Source: CAYOHR01 sp964512145 (lineage in GTDB: Bacteria > Bacteroidota > Bacteroidia > Flavobacteriales_G > JALEGO01). Taken from it: 32,249 nucleotides of DNA. The notes beneath the pieces were generated by a model that was given only the letters and a program-made list of their open reading frames with translations, was not told the DNA's origin and made no database searches. Shown here piece by piece: positions 1 to 7,944 of this stretch (its first letter is position 1; each line of letters begins with the position of its first letter). Where the stretch lies: assembly GCA_964512145.1 (NCBI GenBank), contig CAZEIM010000030.1:1-32249 (forward strand), read 5' to 3'. Made by a program: the position numbers and the translations under genes.

Positions 1-1139
1 CTAATACAAAAAGAGTTAAAAAGCCCAGTGCTATTAATATGGAAGACGTAAGTATTGTTATACGGCTATTTAAATTTAATACCCATGGTCTGAATTTAAT
101 CTTGGTTTTAGAAAATACAAATAGGGTGGATAATTTATATTGAATATAATTTAATAAGTTTACTACAATAGGAAACCCAAGGCCTCCTAAAATAAATGTA
201 AACATAATGATTAGCTGCAAGGGATAATTAAATCGAAATTGCATTTCGTATAAACTTTGGGATAAAGTAGAAAATCCGGCATTACAAAAGGCAGAAATTG
301 AATGAAATAGAGAAAAAAATATTTTATCAATTTCAGAATCAAAAGGTTCTGAAATAATTGTAGAATATATTAATACAGCTGAAAATAGCTCAATACTAAA
401 TGTAATTAATATAATATTTTTTAATGTAGAAAATACTTCCCCCAATTTTTTTGAGCTAGTCATGTCGCTAATAACTAATTGATTTTCGTAAGAAGATCCT
501 CCGCTAAAAAAATAACTGAAATAACTTGCAAATGTTAAAATACCTAAACCGCCTATTTGTATTAATAACAAAATAATACTTTGTCCAAAAAGTGTAAAAT
601 CCTTGGCTGTATCAACAACCGATAAACCGGTAACGCACACCGCACTGGTGGATGTAAATAATGCATCCAAAAATGTAATTCGGTGTGTTGTAGCTTTAGG
701 TAATAATAGCAATAATGTTCCCACTAAAATTATAATTAAGAAACTTGCTATAAATAACTGAGCAGGATTTAGAACTGTGCGTTTATAGTTAAATTTTAAC
801 TCAGAAAATTCTCGTATAAACGTAAATATAACTGCTGTTTTTATCCAAAAATAATTATGAAATATAGCAGGAAATAACGATCCTTTATCGTTGAAAAAAT
901 GTAGAAAAAAAATAAATACTGTAAAACATACGGTTAAAAAATCAAAAAAAAATACTTTGCGTTTTATGAGTGAAAAATCATGTATATATCTTAATGAAGT
1001 AGATATGATTCCAAGAAAAAAAATAATTAAATGAATTTCTTGTTTTAATGGATTCAATAAATCCAAAATCAGCTATTAACAATAAAATACCCAATATACT
1101 GACCCAAAGAGAAAAAGCATAAAATCGGAGAAAGTTCAT
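1..1139 (-). CDS. trkH: TrkH/KtrB-family potassium transporter, partial, frameshifted
   Basis: Integral inner-membrane subunit of a Trk/Ktr-type K+ uptake system. My reverse-strand translation shows hydrophobic segments and two selectivity-filter loops of the family: TSTSAVCVTGLS (about 621-668) and SISAFCNAGFS (about 271-307). The reading frame is open to base 1, so the C-terminal part lies outside the window. The best start is the ATG at 1139 (MNFLRFYAF...), but that frame stops soon after an A8 run at 1016-1023 (T8 on the coding strand). The transporter body is in another frame, which has no ATG near its beginning and a stop just upstream. Removing one base from the run joins the two (NYFF|LGIISTS), so I read this as one gene with a homopolymer indel. 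A sequencing error is likelier than a real pseudogene because both filter loops are intact. No trkA is visible. Confidence 0.85.
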
Positions 1140-1499
1140 GAAACGGTTTTTATACTAATGCAAAAAAATTGAATACTTAAATTTTAACGCAAATTATAAT
1201 ATTATCCCCGAATATTAATTTTTTTTAACCTAAAATTTGTAAAATCACAAGAAATATGACACAATAAGATTTTTTAATCCTTAAATTATAATATTGAATG
1301 AATTATTCAACAATCCTTAGCTATTCTTAAATACTATGAACTTTGGGTGATTTTTTCGAATTTGTTACTTTATGGGATATTTAAATAATTAATATATCTT
1401 TCTTGATCATACTAAAATATTTTTATTGAATGTATGAACATTATTGCCTAAATTTGTTATTTAGAATAAGTCTAAACAATTTTAAGAATATAAACGTTT
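1140..1499. other. Divergent intergenic region, trkH / sufA
   Basis: About 360 bases of AT-rich DNA between the divergent trkH and sufA genes, with no credible ORF. Visible structure: the sufA promoter candidate at 1426-1456, an inverted repeat TTGAAT-GAATT-ATTCAA at 1294-1310, and AATCCTTA occurring on both sides of that repeat. I saw no clear TAnnTTTG element for trkH; its reverse-strand leader has only near matches. Confidence 0.6.
1426..1456 (+). promoter_or_regulatory. Bacteroidota-type promoter of the suf operon
   Basis: TTG at 1426-1428 and TAAATTTG at 1449-1456 with 20 bases between them. This matches the Bacteroidota housekeeping promoter (TTG, 17-23 bases, TAnnTTTG). Transcription would begin a few bases after 1456, giving a leader of about 35-40 bases before the sufA ATG at 1500. 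Inferred from sequence only. Confidence 0.6.
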
Positions 1500-1823
1500 A
1501 TGATAAAAGTTAGTGAATCAGCCAAAAAACAAGCCTTACGACTTATGGAGGATGAAGGAAAACCCAATGCATTTATTCGAGTAGGAGTTAAAGGAGGTGG
1601 GTGTTCAGGATTAATGTATGAACTTAACTTTGATAATGTATTAAAAGAGGAAGACAAATCATTTGAAGATAATGGAATAAAAGTAGTGGTTGATAAGAAA
1701 AGTTTTTTATACTTAATAGGCACAGAATTAGATTACGAAGGGGGATTAAACGGTAAAGGGTTTGTATTTAAAAATCCAAATGCGAACAGAACCTGCGGAT
1801 GTGGAGAGAGTTTTTCCCTTTAA
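1500..1823 (+). CDS. sufA: A-type Fe-S carrier protein SufA/IscA
   Basis: HesB/IscA-family A-type carrier that accepts nascent Fe-S clusters and passes them to apo-proteins in the cytoplasm. The 107-residue length is normal. The three cluster-binding cysteines are present at Cys35 (GGGCSGL), Cys99 and Cys101 (TCGCGES), at the spacing and numbering of E. coli IscA. The ATG at 1500 starts directly with the family's N-terminal helix (IKVSESAKKQALRLM). It is the first gene of the suf operon, about 45 bases downstream of a good Bacteroidota promoter, and sufB follows after 13 bases. The symbol sufA is chosen over iscA because of the suf neighbours. Confidence 0.93.
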   Translation: MIKVSESAKKQALRLMEDEGKPNAFIRVGVKGGGCSGLMYELNFDNVLKEEDKSFEDNGIKVVVDKKSFLYLIGTELDYEGGLNGKGFVFKNPNANRTCGCGESFSL

Positions 1824-1836
1824 ATACTAAATAAAT

Positions 1837-3288
1837 ATGAGCAACGAAATACTACATGAAATAACCGGGAAAGAATACGAGTACGGCTTTGTAACCAATA
1901 TTGAATCAGATAAGGCTCCTAAAGGATTAAACAAAGATATTATTCGATTTATTTCTGCTAAAAAGCAAGAACCTGATTGGATGCTAGAATATAGACTTAA
2001 AGCCTACGAACACTGGTTAACAATGCAGGAACCTACTTGGTGGCCACATATTCATTATCCAAAAATTGATTTTCAAGATGCGTATTATTATGCAGCACCC
2101 AAACAAAAAAAATACGACAATCTAGATGAAGTAGATCCTGAAATTATTAAAACTTTTGAAAAGTTGGGAATATCTTTAGAAGAACAAAAGCGATTAGTTG
2201 GAATAGAAAGTAAAGTTGCTGTAGATGTGGTTATGGATAGTGTATCGGTGGCCACTACATTTAAAGAAACATTAGCCGAATTGGGTATTATTTTTTGCTC
2301 CTTTACCGAAGCCATTCATCAACATCCTGAACTCGTAAAAAAATACATGGGCACCGTAGTGCCTTACACAGATAATTTTTATGCAGCGCTAAATGCAGCT
2401 GTTTTTACCGATGGGTCATTCTGTTACATACCCAAAGGGGTTAGATGCCCTATGGAATTATCAACCTATTTTAGAATAAATGAAGCCAAAACAGGGCAAT
2501 TTGAACGTACACTTGTTATTGCGGAAGAGGATAGCTTTGTAAGCTATTTAGAAGGATGTACAGCGCCTATTCGAGACGAAAATCAGCTGCACGCAGCGGT
2601 TGTGGAATTAATTGCTATGAAAAATGCCGAAATTAAATATTCAACCGTTCAAAATTGGTATCCGGGAGATAAAGATGGACACGGTGGTATTTACAATTTT
2701 GTTACCAAACGGGGTATTTGTATGGGCGATCATAGTAAAATTTCATGGACTCAGGTAGAAACAGGCTCAGCCATAACTTGGAAGTATCCTAGTTGTATAT
2801 TAAAAGGAGATTATTCAATTGGTGAGTTTTATTCGGTAGCAGTTACTAATAACAAACAACAAGCTGATACCGGAACCAAAATGATTCATATTGGCAAAAA
2901 TACCAAAAGTACCATAGTTTCAAAAGGAATATCAGCCGGTGAAAGCAATAACAGCTATCGTGGGTTGGTAAAAATTAATAAATCGGCACAAAACGCCCGA
3001 AATTTTTCTCAATGCGACTCCCTTTTACTCGGGAGCACTTGTGGAGCTCATACATTTCCGTACATAGAGGTAAACAACAAGTCGGCTAAAATTGAACATG
3101 AAGCTACTACCAGTAAAATTGGAGAAGATCAAATATTTTACTGCAATCAACGGGGTATTGAAACCGAAAAAGCAGTTAGTTTAATTGTAAACGGTTATGC
3201 CAAAGAAGTGTTGAATAAACTGCCGATGGAATTTGCCGTAGAAGCTCAAAAACTTTTGGCAATTAGTTTAGAGGGGAGTGTGGGGTAA
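1837..3288 (+). CDS. sufB: Fe-S cluster assembly scaffold SufB
   Basis: Scaffold subunit of the cytoplasmic SufBC2D complex on which Fe-S clusters are built. The 483-residue length is close to E. coli SufB (495). The C-terminal beta-helix core is fully conserved, including SQCDSLLLGSTCGAHTFPYI with Cys402 (equivalent to the essential E. coli Cys405) and IEHEATTSKIGEDQIFYC around Glu420-His421-Glu422. Its usual partner sufC does not follow directly: a secreted PLD-like gene and two further genes lie between, so sufB and sufC are separated by about 2.6 kb although both are on the same strand. An AU-rich stem-loop lies just after the stop codon. Confidence 0.97.
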   Translation: MSNEILHEITGKEYEYGFVTNIESDKAPKGLNKDIIRFISAKKQEPDWMLEYRLKAYEHWLTMQEPTWWPHIHYPKIDFQDAYYYAAPKQKKYDNLDEVDPEIIKTFEKLGISLEEQKRLVGIESKVAVDVVMDSVSVATTFKETLAELGIIFCSFTEAIHQHPELVKKYMGTVVPYTDNFYAALNAAVFTDGSFCYIPKGVRCPMELSTYFRINEAKTGQFERTLVIAEEDSFVSYLEGCTAPIRDENQLHAAVVELIAMKNAEIKYSTVQNWYPGDKDGHGGIYNFVTKRGICMGDHSKISWTQVETGSAITWKYPSCILKGDYSIGEFYSVAVTNNKQQADTGTKMIHIGKNTKSTIVSKGISAGESNNSYRGLVKINKSAQNARNFSQCDSLLLGSTCGAHTFPYIEVNNKSAKIEHEATTSKIGEDQIFYCNQRGIETEKAVSLIVNGYAKEVLNKLPMEFAVEAQKLLAISLEGSVG

Positions 3289-3291
3289 TAT

Positions 3292-3324
3292 GTTAATGAT
3301 AAATATACCTTGATATTTATTAAC
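3292..3324 (+). promoter_or_regulatory. AU-rich stem-loop between sufB and the PLD-like gene
   Basis: GTTAA (3292-3296), a TGA bulge, then TAAATAT (3300-3306) pair with ATATTTA (3313-3319) and TTAAC (3320-3324) around the loop ACCTTG. It occupies nearly all the space between the sufB stop and the ATG at 3328. It could attenuate transcription, protect the sufAB message or limit translation of the next gene. It has no GC-rich stem or long T-run, so it is not a clear terminator. Confidence 0.4.
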
Positions 3325-3327
3325 TTT

Positions 3328-4895
3328 ATGAATAAAAAATTATTACTTCTTTTTTTATTGATTCACTGGTTATCAATTTATTCCACGCATATTATTCCTG
3401 TTGAAATTAGCCAAAATAGTATACGTTTTATTCCTGAATACACAAATGCTAGAATTACTCAATTTCAATATGGAGAAACAACGGAACTTGAATTTGGGAA
3501 AGTTACCTCAGAAAATGGTATTTTAAAAAATTTAAAAGCAGGAACAATTTATTATATTCAAGCTGAAATTAAAAACGGTGAATTTACAGAATACACTAAA
3601 ACTCAAACTTTTGTTACCAAATCTTTGTCAAGCGGAGAAATATTCATTTACTTTAATGGAAATGTGGATAATCAATTATCAAATATTACAGACGCCATCA
3701 AAATAAGTTCTTTTGAAGATACATTGATAAAATATATTGATAATGCAGTTACTTCTATTGATTATTGTGTTTACTATGGCACAAGCACAAAAATAGGTCA
3801 GGCATTAAATAATGCTGTAAATAGAGGGGTTATCGTAAGATGTATTACTGATAATGATTTCTCATTAGGGGACTTCCCTCTAAATTTAAGTCCTAGTATT
3901 CCAGTTTTAAAAAGATCCACAACTGGAGTAATGCACAATAAATTTTTAATTATAGACAAAGCATCTTCTTCAAATTGCTATTTAATTTCAACTTCTGCCA
4001 ATTTTTCTCCAGATGACTTATCAAGTGATGTTAATAATTTAGTCATCATTCAAGACCAGTCTATTTGTTTAGCGTATACTATTGAATTTGAAGAAATGTG
4101 GGGAAGTAATGATGTTACACCAAATACTTTAAATTCAAAATTTGGTTCTCAAAAAACAGACAATACCCCTCATCTTTTTAATATTGGTGGAATATATGTT
4201 GAACAATACTTTTCTCCTACAGATAACGTTACAAGTAAAATTATTCAAACATTAAATACAGCAGATGAAACTATTCAATTTGCTATGTATATGTTTACAG
4301 AAAATAATATTGGTAATACGATAAAAAACAAAAAATCACTAGGATTAAATATTCATGGAGTTATTGAAGAACATACATTTTTCGGATCAGAATACACCTC
4401 GTTATTAGCAAGCGGAGTTGATGTCATTTCTCATCCTCCTTCAAATACAATGCATCATAAATACGTTATTATTGATGCCTTTAATAATACATCTAATCCA
4501 ACTGTTATTACAGGAAGTCATAATTGGACAAATTCTGCAGAAAATAATAATGATGAAAATACGCTTATTTTTTATGATATAAAAATCGNNNNNNNNNNNN
4601 NNNNNNNNNNNNNNNNACTCTTAATAATATTTCATATTTAAATATCAATAACGTAACAAAAGAAAATAATATCAATTTATTCCCGGTTCCAACAAATGGT
4701 TTAATTAATTTTAAAAATCCATTTACCGGAAAAGTAAATATATATAATCTATCGGGTAACTTAATAAAAACATTAGAGGGTACTGAAATATATAAAATAA
4801 ATGTCAGTGATTTACAAACCGGAATATTTATCATAGAATGTATTGATTATAATAGTGTAACCACTACACAAATAATTAAATACATTGAAAATTAA
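3328..4895 (+). CDS. Secreted phospholipase-D-like protein with T9SS sorting domain (interrupted by assembly gap)
   Basis: Exported protein in four parts: a signal peptide (MNKKLLLLFLLIHWLSIYS); an Fn3-like domain (about residues 23-98, with LKAGTIYYIQA); two PLD halves with complete HKD motifs at His203-Lys205-Asp210 and His376-Lys378-Asp383; and, after the N-run, a T9SS type A sorting domain (INLFPVPTNG, VNIYNLSGN, LQTGIFII, ending IKYIEN). Two HKD motifs normally form one phosphodiesterase active site, so a phospholipid- or nucleic-acid-cleaving enzyme is likely; the substrate is unknown. I chose ATG 3328 over the in-frame TTG at 3310 because the TTG lies in a stem-loop and would add residues before the signal peptide. 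The 28 Ns put the two halves out of frame; a gap length of 2 modulo 3 would join them. The sorting domain implies export to the cell surface or medium and processing by PorU. It is unrelated to Fe-S assembly although it lies inside the suf operon. Confidence 0.85.
4589..4616. other. Assembly gap (28 Ns) inside the PLD-like gene
   Basis: A run of unknown bases. Upstream codons begin at positions equal to 1 modulo 3, while the downstream sorting-domain frame begins at positions equal to 0 modulo 3, with its first readable codon at 4617. The stated gap length is therefore off by at least one base if the gene is intact. Confidence 0.95.
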
Positions 4896-4910
4896 TTACT
4901 TATATATAGT

Positions 4911-5447
4911 ATGAATAAAGGCACCACGATTGAACACGATAAATTTGGCTTCGGTGTAGTACACGAAGTAGGACTAACCAGTTTTAAGGCTATTTTTAAA
5001 TTGGGAGGAGAAAGAGAAATTTTGTTGACAAGCAAAGACTTTGAGGTGTTAGAAGAAAATGCGGGTGGATCTTCTTCAAATTCAGGAGTTTTAGATGTAA
5101 ATGCCTTAGAAAAAATGATGGTGCATGTATTGGATAAATACAACGGACTGCAAGAAAATGTTGAATTAGGGGATCGCTGGACTGGTGGGACACTAGAAAT
5201 AAAACCCGGAGATACTTCTCTAAAATCGAAAGAGATTCCAATTGAAGATTTTTTTCATAAAATTGTGATGTTGCGCGACCGGTTAAGAGTTTTAGAACAA
5301 AATATAAACAGCCACAAAAAACTTTCGGAAGAAGAAAAAGTACACATGCAACAATATATTACAAAATGTTATGGAAGTTTAACCACGTTTAATGTATTGT
5401 TTAAACATAAAGAGGATCAGTTTGTTGGAGAAAAGTCTAACGTCTAA
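4911..5447 (+). CDS. Conserved-looking protein with UvrD C-terminal-like barrel and helical tail
   Basis: 178 residues, no signal peptide or membrane segment, so probably cytoplasmic. Residues 1-49 (IEHDKFGFGVV...FKLGGEREILL...FEVLEE) resemble the small Tudor-like barrel at the C-terminus of UvrD/PcrA helicases, which has the pattern H..FG.G.V. Residues 60-178 are mostly helical and charged (FFHKIVMLRDRLRVLEQNI, LSEEEKVHMQQYITKCYG). I do not recognise a named family. It follows the PLD-like gene after 15 bases. Its last residues (KSNV) and stop codon are encoded by the left heptad repeats of the next unit, and the stop overlaps an in-frame ATG of that unit (TAATG). Its native C-terminus may therefore have been altered. 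The barrel hints at nucleic-acid or polymerase contact, but this is only an inference. Confidence 0.75.
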   Translation: MNKGTTIEHDKFGFGVVHEVGLTSFKAIFKLGGEREILLTSKDFEVLEENAGGSSSNSGVLDVNALEKMMVHVLDKYNGLQENVELGDRWTGGTLEIKPGDTSLKSKEIPIEDFFHKIVMLRDRLRVLEQNINSHKKLSEEEKVHMQQYITKCYGSLTTFNVLFKHKEDQFVGEKSNV

Positions 5448-5462
5448 TGTCAGAAGTCAAAT
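5435..5462 (+). repeat. Left degenerate heptad repeat array (GTCTAAN type)
   Basis: Four 7-base units in exact register: GTCTAAC (5435), GTCTAAT (5442), GTCAGAA (5449), GTCAAAT (5456). GTC recurs every seven bases. The array covers the end of the upstream gene and lies just before the four-helix-bundle ATG at 5471. Read on the other strand, its units have the form nnGACnT, like the array on the right. Confidence 0.75.
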
Positions 5463-5470
5463 ATCGTGTT

Positions 5471-5842
5471 ATGGCAAGCATTAAAAAATTTGAAGATATT
5501 GTAGCATGGCAAAAAGCTCTAGAGTTGAATAAAATTATTTATCAACTTACTCAGACAGATACAATTAAAAAAGATTTTTCTTTTACAGATCAAATAAGAC
5601 GTTCTTCTCTCTCAATAGTTTGTAATATTGCGGAAGGCTTTGAAAGACAATCTGACAAAGAATTCTCAAGATTTCTTCATATCGCAAAGGGTTCTGCAGC
5701 TGAAGTAAGAGCTTTGTTGTATGTTGCTAAAAGTTTAGATTATATCAATGATAAGCAATTTGAAGAATTACTTACAAAAATTGTTGATATTGGAAATCTA
5801 GTTTATGGATTAATTAAATATTTAAATAAAAATTTTGTTTAA
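5471..5842 (+). CDS. Four-helix-bundle protein, 23S rRNA IVP/S23 family
   Basis: Small helical protein of the family first seen in intervening sequences of 23S rRNA genes. Features: FEDIVAWQKALELNKIIYQL at the N-terminus, then FTDQIRRSSLSIVCNIAEGF, the conserved core (QIRR...S...NIAEG), then SDKEFSRFLHIAKGSAAEVR and two further helices. Its molecular function is unknown; the fold is related to Avd of diversity-generating retroelements and to subunits that form homopentamers. The frame opens at ATG 5447, but residues 1-8 from there are encoded by the heptad repeat, and family members begin like MASIKKFED. I therefore start at ATG 5471 (123 residues). The gene sits between two oppositely oriented heptad arrays inside the suf operon and looks inserted; no rRNA gene is nearby. 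Confidence 0.88.
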   Translation: MASIKKFEDIVAWQKALELNKIIYQLTQTDTIKKDFSFTDQIRRSSLSIVCNIAEGFERQSDKEFSRFLHIAKGSAAEVRALLYVAKSLDYINDKQFEELLTKIVDIGNLVYGLIKYLNKNFV

Positions 5843-5873
5843 CAAATTCAAATTTTTAAGCTAAGGTTAACCC

Positions 5874-5908
5874 GACTTTGGACTTTGAACTTTGAACTTT
5901 CGACTATA
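5874..5908 (+). repeat. Right degenerate heptad repeat array (GACTTTG type)
   Basis: Five 7-base units in exact register: GACTTTG (5874), GACTTTG (5881), AACTTTG (5888), AACTTTC (5895), GACTATA (5902). The array ends five bases before the sufC ATG at 5914, so it makes up the whole immediate leader of sufC. Its reverse complement (GTCCAAA/GTTCAAA units) has the period and GT-initial register of the left array, so the two form an imperfect inverted pair around the four-helix-bundle gene. Confidence 0.8.
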
Positions 5909-5913
5909 AAAAT

Positions 5914-6669
5914 ATGATAACAATAAAAAACCTTCACGCCAATATAAATGGCAAAGAAATATTAAAAGGATTAAATCTACAAGTAAATGCAGGAGAAGTG
6001 CACGCCATAATGGGGCCTAATGGATCAGGTAAAAGTACTCTAGCATCGGTTTTGGCCGGGCGAGAAGATTATGAAATTACCGATGGATCCGTTGAGTATA
6101 TGGGAAAGGATTTATTGGAATTATCCGTTGAAGACCGAGCAAGAGAAGGTATATTTTTAGCTTTTCAATACCCGGTAGAAATACCCGGTGTAAGCAATAT
6201 TAATTTTTTAAAAACTGCGGTAAATGAAATTCGAACCTACAAAGGATTGGATCCTATGCCGGCTAAAGATTTTTTAAAATTAATTAAAGAAAAACAAGCC
6301 TTAGTGGAATTAGGGGAAAACTTAGCGAACCGCTCGGTAAATGAGGGTTTTTCGGGAGGAGAGAAAAAAAGAAACGAAATATTTCAAATGGCCATGTTAG
6401 AGCCTACATTGGCAATTTTAGATGAAACCGATTCGGGTTTAGATATTGACGCACTTCGAATAGTTGCTAATGGCGTAAATAAATTAAAAAATAAGAACAA
6501 CGCATTTATAGTAATCACACATTATCAACGCTTACTTGATTATATAGTACCAGATTTTGTACATGTTTTATATAATGGAAAAATTGTAAAGTCTGGAACC
6601 AAAGAATTGGCTTTAGAGTTAGAGGAAAAAGGGTATGACTGGATAAAAAGTGAATATACTGTAATTTAA
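5914..6669 (+). CDS. sufC: Fe-S cluster assembly ATPase SufC
   Basis: ABC-type ATPase that drives conformational change in the SufBC2D scaffold. The 251-residue length is typical. Walker A is GPNGSGKST (34-42), the signature is FSGGEKKR (146-153, a SufC-type form), Walker B is LAILDE with Glu171, and the switch histidine is His203 in VITHYQRLL. It is cytoplasmic and has no membrane segment. The ATG at 5914 directly follows the GACTTTG heptad repeats, so any native ribosome-binding region has been replaced by repeat sequence. sufD follows after six bases. Confidence 0.97.
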   Translation: MITIKNLHANINGKEILKGLNLQVNAGEVHAIMGPNGSGKSTLASVLAGREDYEITDGSVEYMGKDLLELSVEDRAREGIFLAFQYPVEIPGVSNINFLKTAVNEIRTYKGLDPMPAKDFLKLIKEKQALVELGENLANRSVNEGFSGGEKKRNEIFQMAMLEPTLAILDETDSGLDIDALRIVANGVNKLKNKNNAFIVITHYQRLLDYIVPDFVHVLYNGKIVKSGTKELALELEEKGYDWIKSEYTVI

Positions 6670-6675
6670 AAATCA

Positions 6676-7941
6676 ATGGAAATCAATAATTCAAATACTT
6701 TTTATAAAAATCTTAACAAAGAATCTAATATTTTACAATCTATTATAAAAAGTAATTGGGACAAAGCTTTAAGTAATTTACATACTGTAAACTTCCCATT
6801 AACTAAATCGGAGCATTGGAAATACACTCGCTTGCATAAATTAGTTCAACACTCATTTTACAATAATCAGGCAGTACCAGAAACATTTAATTTGCCAAAA
6901 ATTACCGATATACAAACTCGCTTAGTTTTTTTAAACGGATATTTTCAAAAGGAAATAAGTACAATACCTAATTCTGAAGAAATACAAATCATTAGCACTG
7001 CTTCAGATAAAGCTAAAATAATTCTTAGTGAATATGTTCAAGAAACCGGCAGGCAAGATTATGAAATTTTCTCAACCATTAACACCGTGTTTGCCACCGA
7101 TGGAGTTTTGGTGCACATTTCTAAAAATAAAACTCTTGAACCGATACATATTTTAAACATTACGCATGGAGATATGAGTTCTTCAAGTCTTCGCAATGTA
7201 ATTCTTCTAGAAGAGAATGCTCATGCTCAAATCGTATTTGAAACCCTACAATCATCTGATATTACTTCATTTCAAAACTCAGTACACGAAATTTATTTAA
7301 GCAAACACGCTTCGTTAAAATGGCAAAGTTTACAAAGAAGTTTTAACCATGCATTTACGATTGAAACTTGTAAGGTTAATCAGCAAAACGATAGTGTTTT
7401 TAATTCATGGTATGTTTCAAAAGGATCGGCTATTACCAGAAATAATCTTATGATTGAGCTGAATGGAGAGTTTGCTGAGGCAAATTTGTATGGCTTAACA
7501 TTGGGCAAAAATAAAGATCATATCGATCATCATACATATATAAAGCATGAAAAACCAAACTGTAACAGCAACGAAACATATAAGGGTGTATTTAATGATG
7601 CTGCTACCGGTGTTTTTAATGGTAAAATATTTGTTCAAAAAGATGCCCAAAAAACGAATGCCTTTCAAAGCAGTAAAAACATAGTGCTATCCGATCATGC
7701 TAATGCATATTCTAAGCCCGAGTTAGAAATATATGCTGATGATGTTAAATGCAGTCACGGTTCAACAGTTGGCCAGCTCGATGATGAGGCAAAGTTTTAC
7801 TTAAAGGCTAGGGGAATAGGAGATACACTCGCTGAAAAATTATTAGTACAGGCTTTTGCTCAAGATATTACAAACAGTATTACTCATGATGGTACTAAAG
7901 AACATATCATTCAATATTTTATAGATGAATTTTTTCAATAA
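6676..7941 (+). CDS. sufD: Fe-S cluster assembly protein SufD
   Basis: SufB paralogue that pairs with SufB in the SufBC2D scaffold and supports iron entry. At 421 residues it matches E. coli SufD (423). The divergent N-terminal helical part is followed by the conserved beta-helix end: NETYKGVFNDAATGVFNGKI, then SDHANAYSKPELEIYADDVK, then CSHGSTVGQLD. His361 in CSHGST corresponds to the functional E. coli His360. It sits six bases after sufC and three bases before sufS, so translation is probably coupled. Confidence 0.95.
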   Translation: MEINNSNTFYKNLNKESNILQSIIKSNWDKALSNLHTVNFPLTKSEHWKYTRLHKLVQHSFYNNQAVPETFNLPKITDIQTRLVFLNGYFQKEISTIPNSEEIQIISTASDKAKIILSEYVQETGRQDYEIFSTINTVFATDGVLVHISKNKTLEPIHILNITHGDMSSSSLRNVILLEENAHAQIVFETLQSSDITSFQNSVHEIYLSKHASLKWQSLQRSFNHAFTIETCKVNQQNDSVFNSWYVSKGSAITRNNLMIELNGEFAEANLYGLTLGKNKDHIDHHTYIKHEKPNCNSNETYKGVFNDAATGVFNGKIFVQKDAQKTNAFQSSKNIVLSDHANAYSKPELEIYADDVKCSHGSTVGQLDDEAKFYLKARGIGDTLAEKLLVQAFAQDITNSITHDGTKEHIIQYFIDEFFQ

Positions 7942-7944
7942 ATC

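Noticed and set aside
3310..3327. TTG start for the PLD-like protein
   Set aside because: It lies in the loop of a stem-loop and would place six residues before a good signal peptide that begins at ATG 3328.
4565..4834. Reverse-strand ORF across the N-run
   Set aside because: It is antisense to the PLD/T9SS gene and depends on unknown bases.
5435..5908. Diversity-generating retroelement, because the four-helix-bundle protein is related to Avd
   Set aside because: No reverse transcriptase, template repeat or variable repeat pair is visible; the repeats are 7-base tandem units only.
5435..5908. CRISPR array or insertion sequence
   Set aside because: Units are contiguous heptads without spacers, and no transposase or integrase is encoded. 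I could not identify a target-site duplication.
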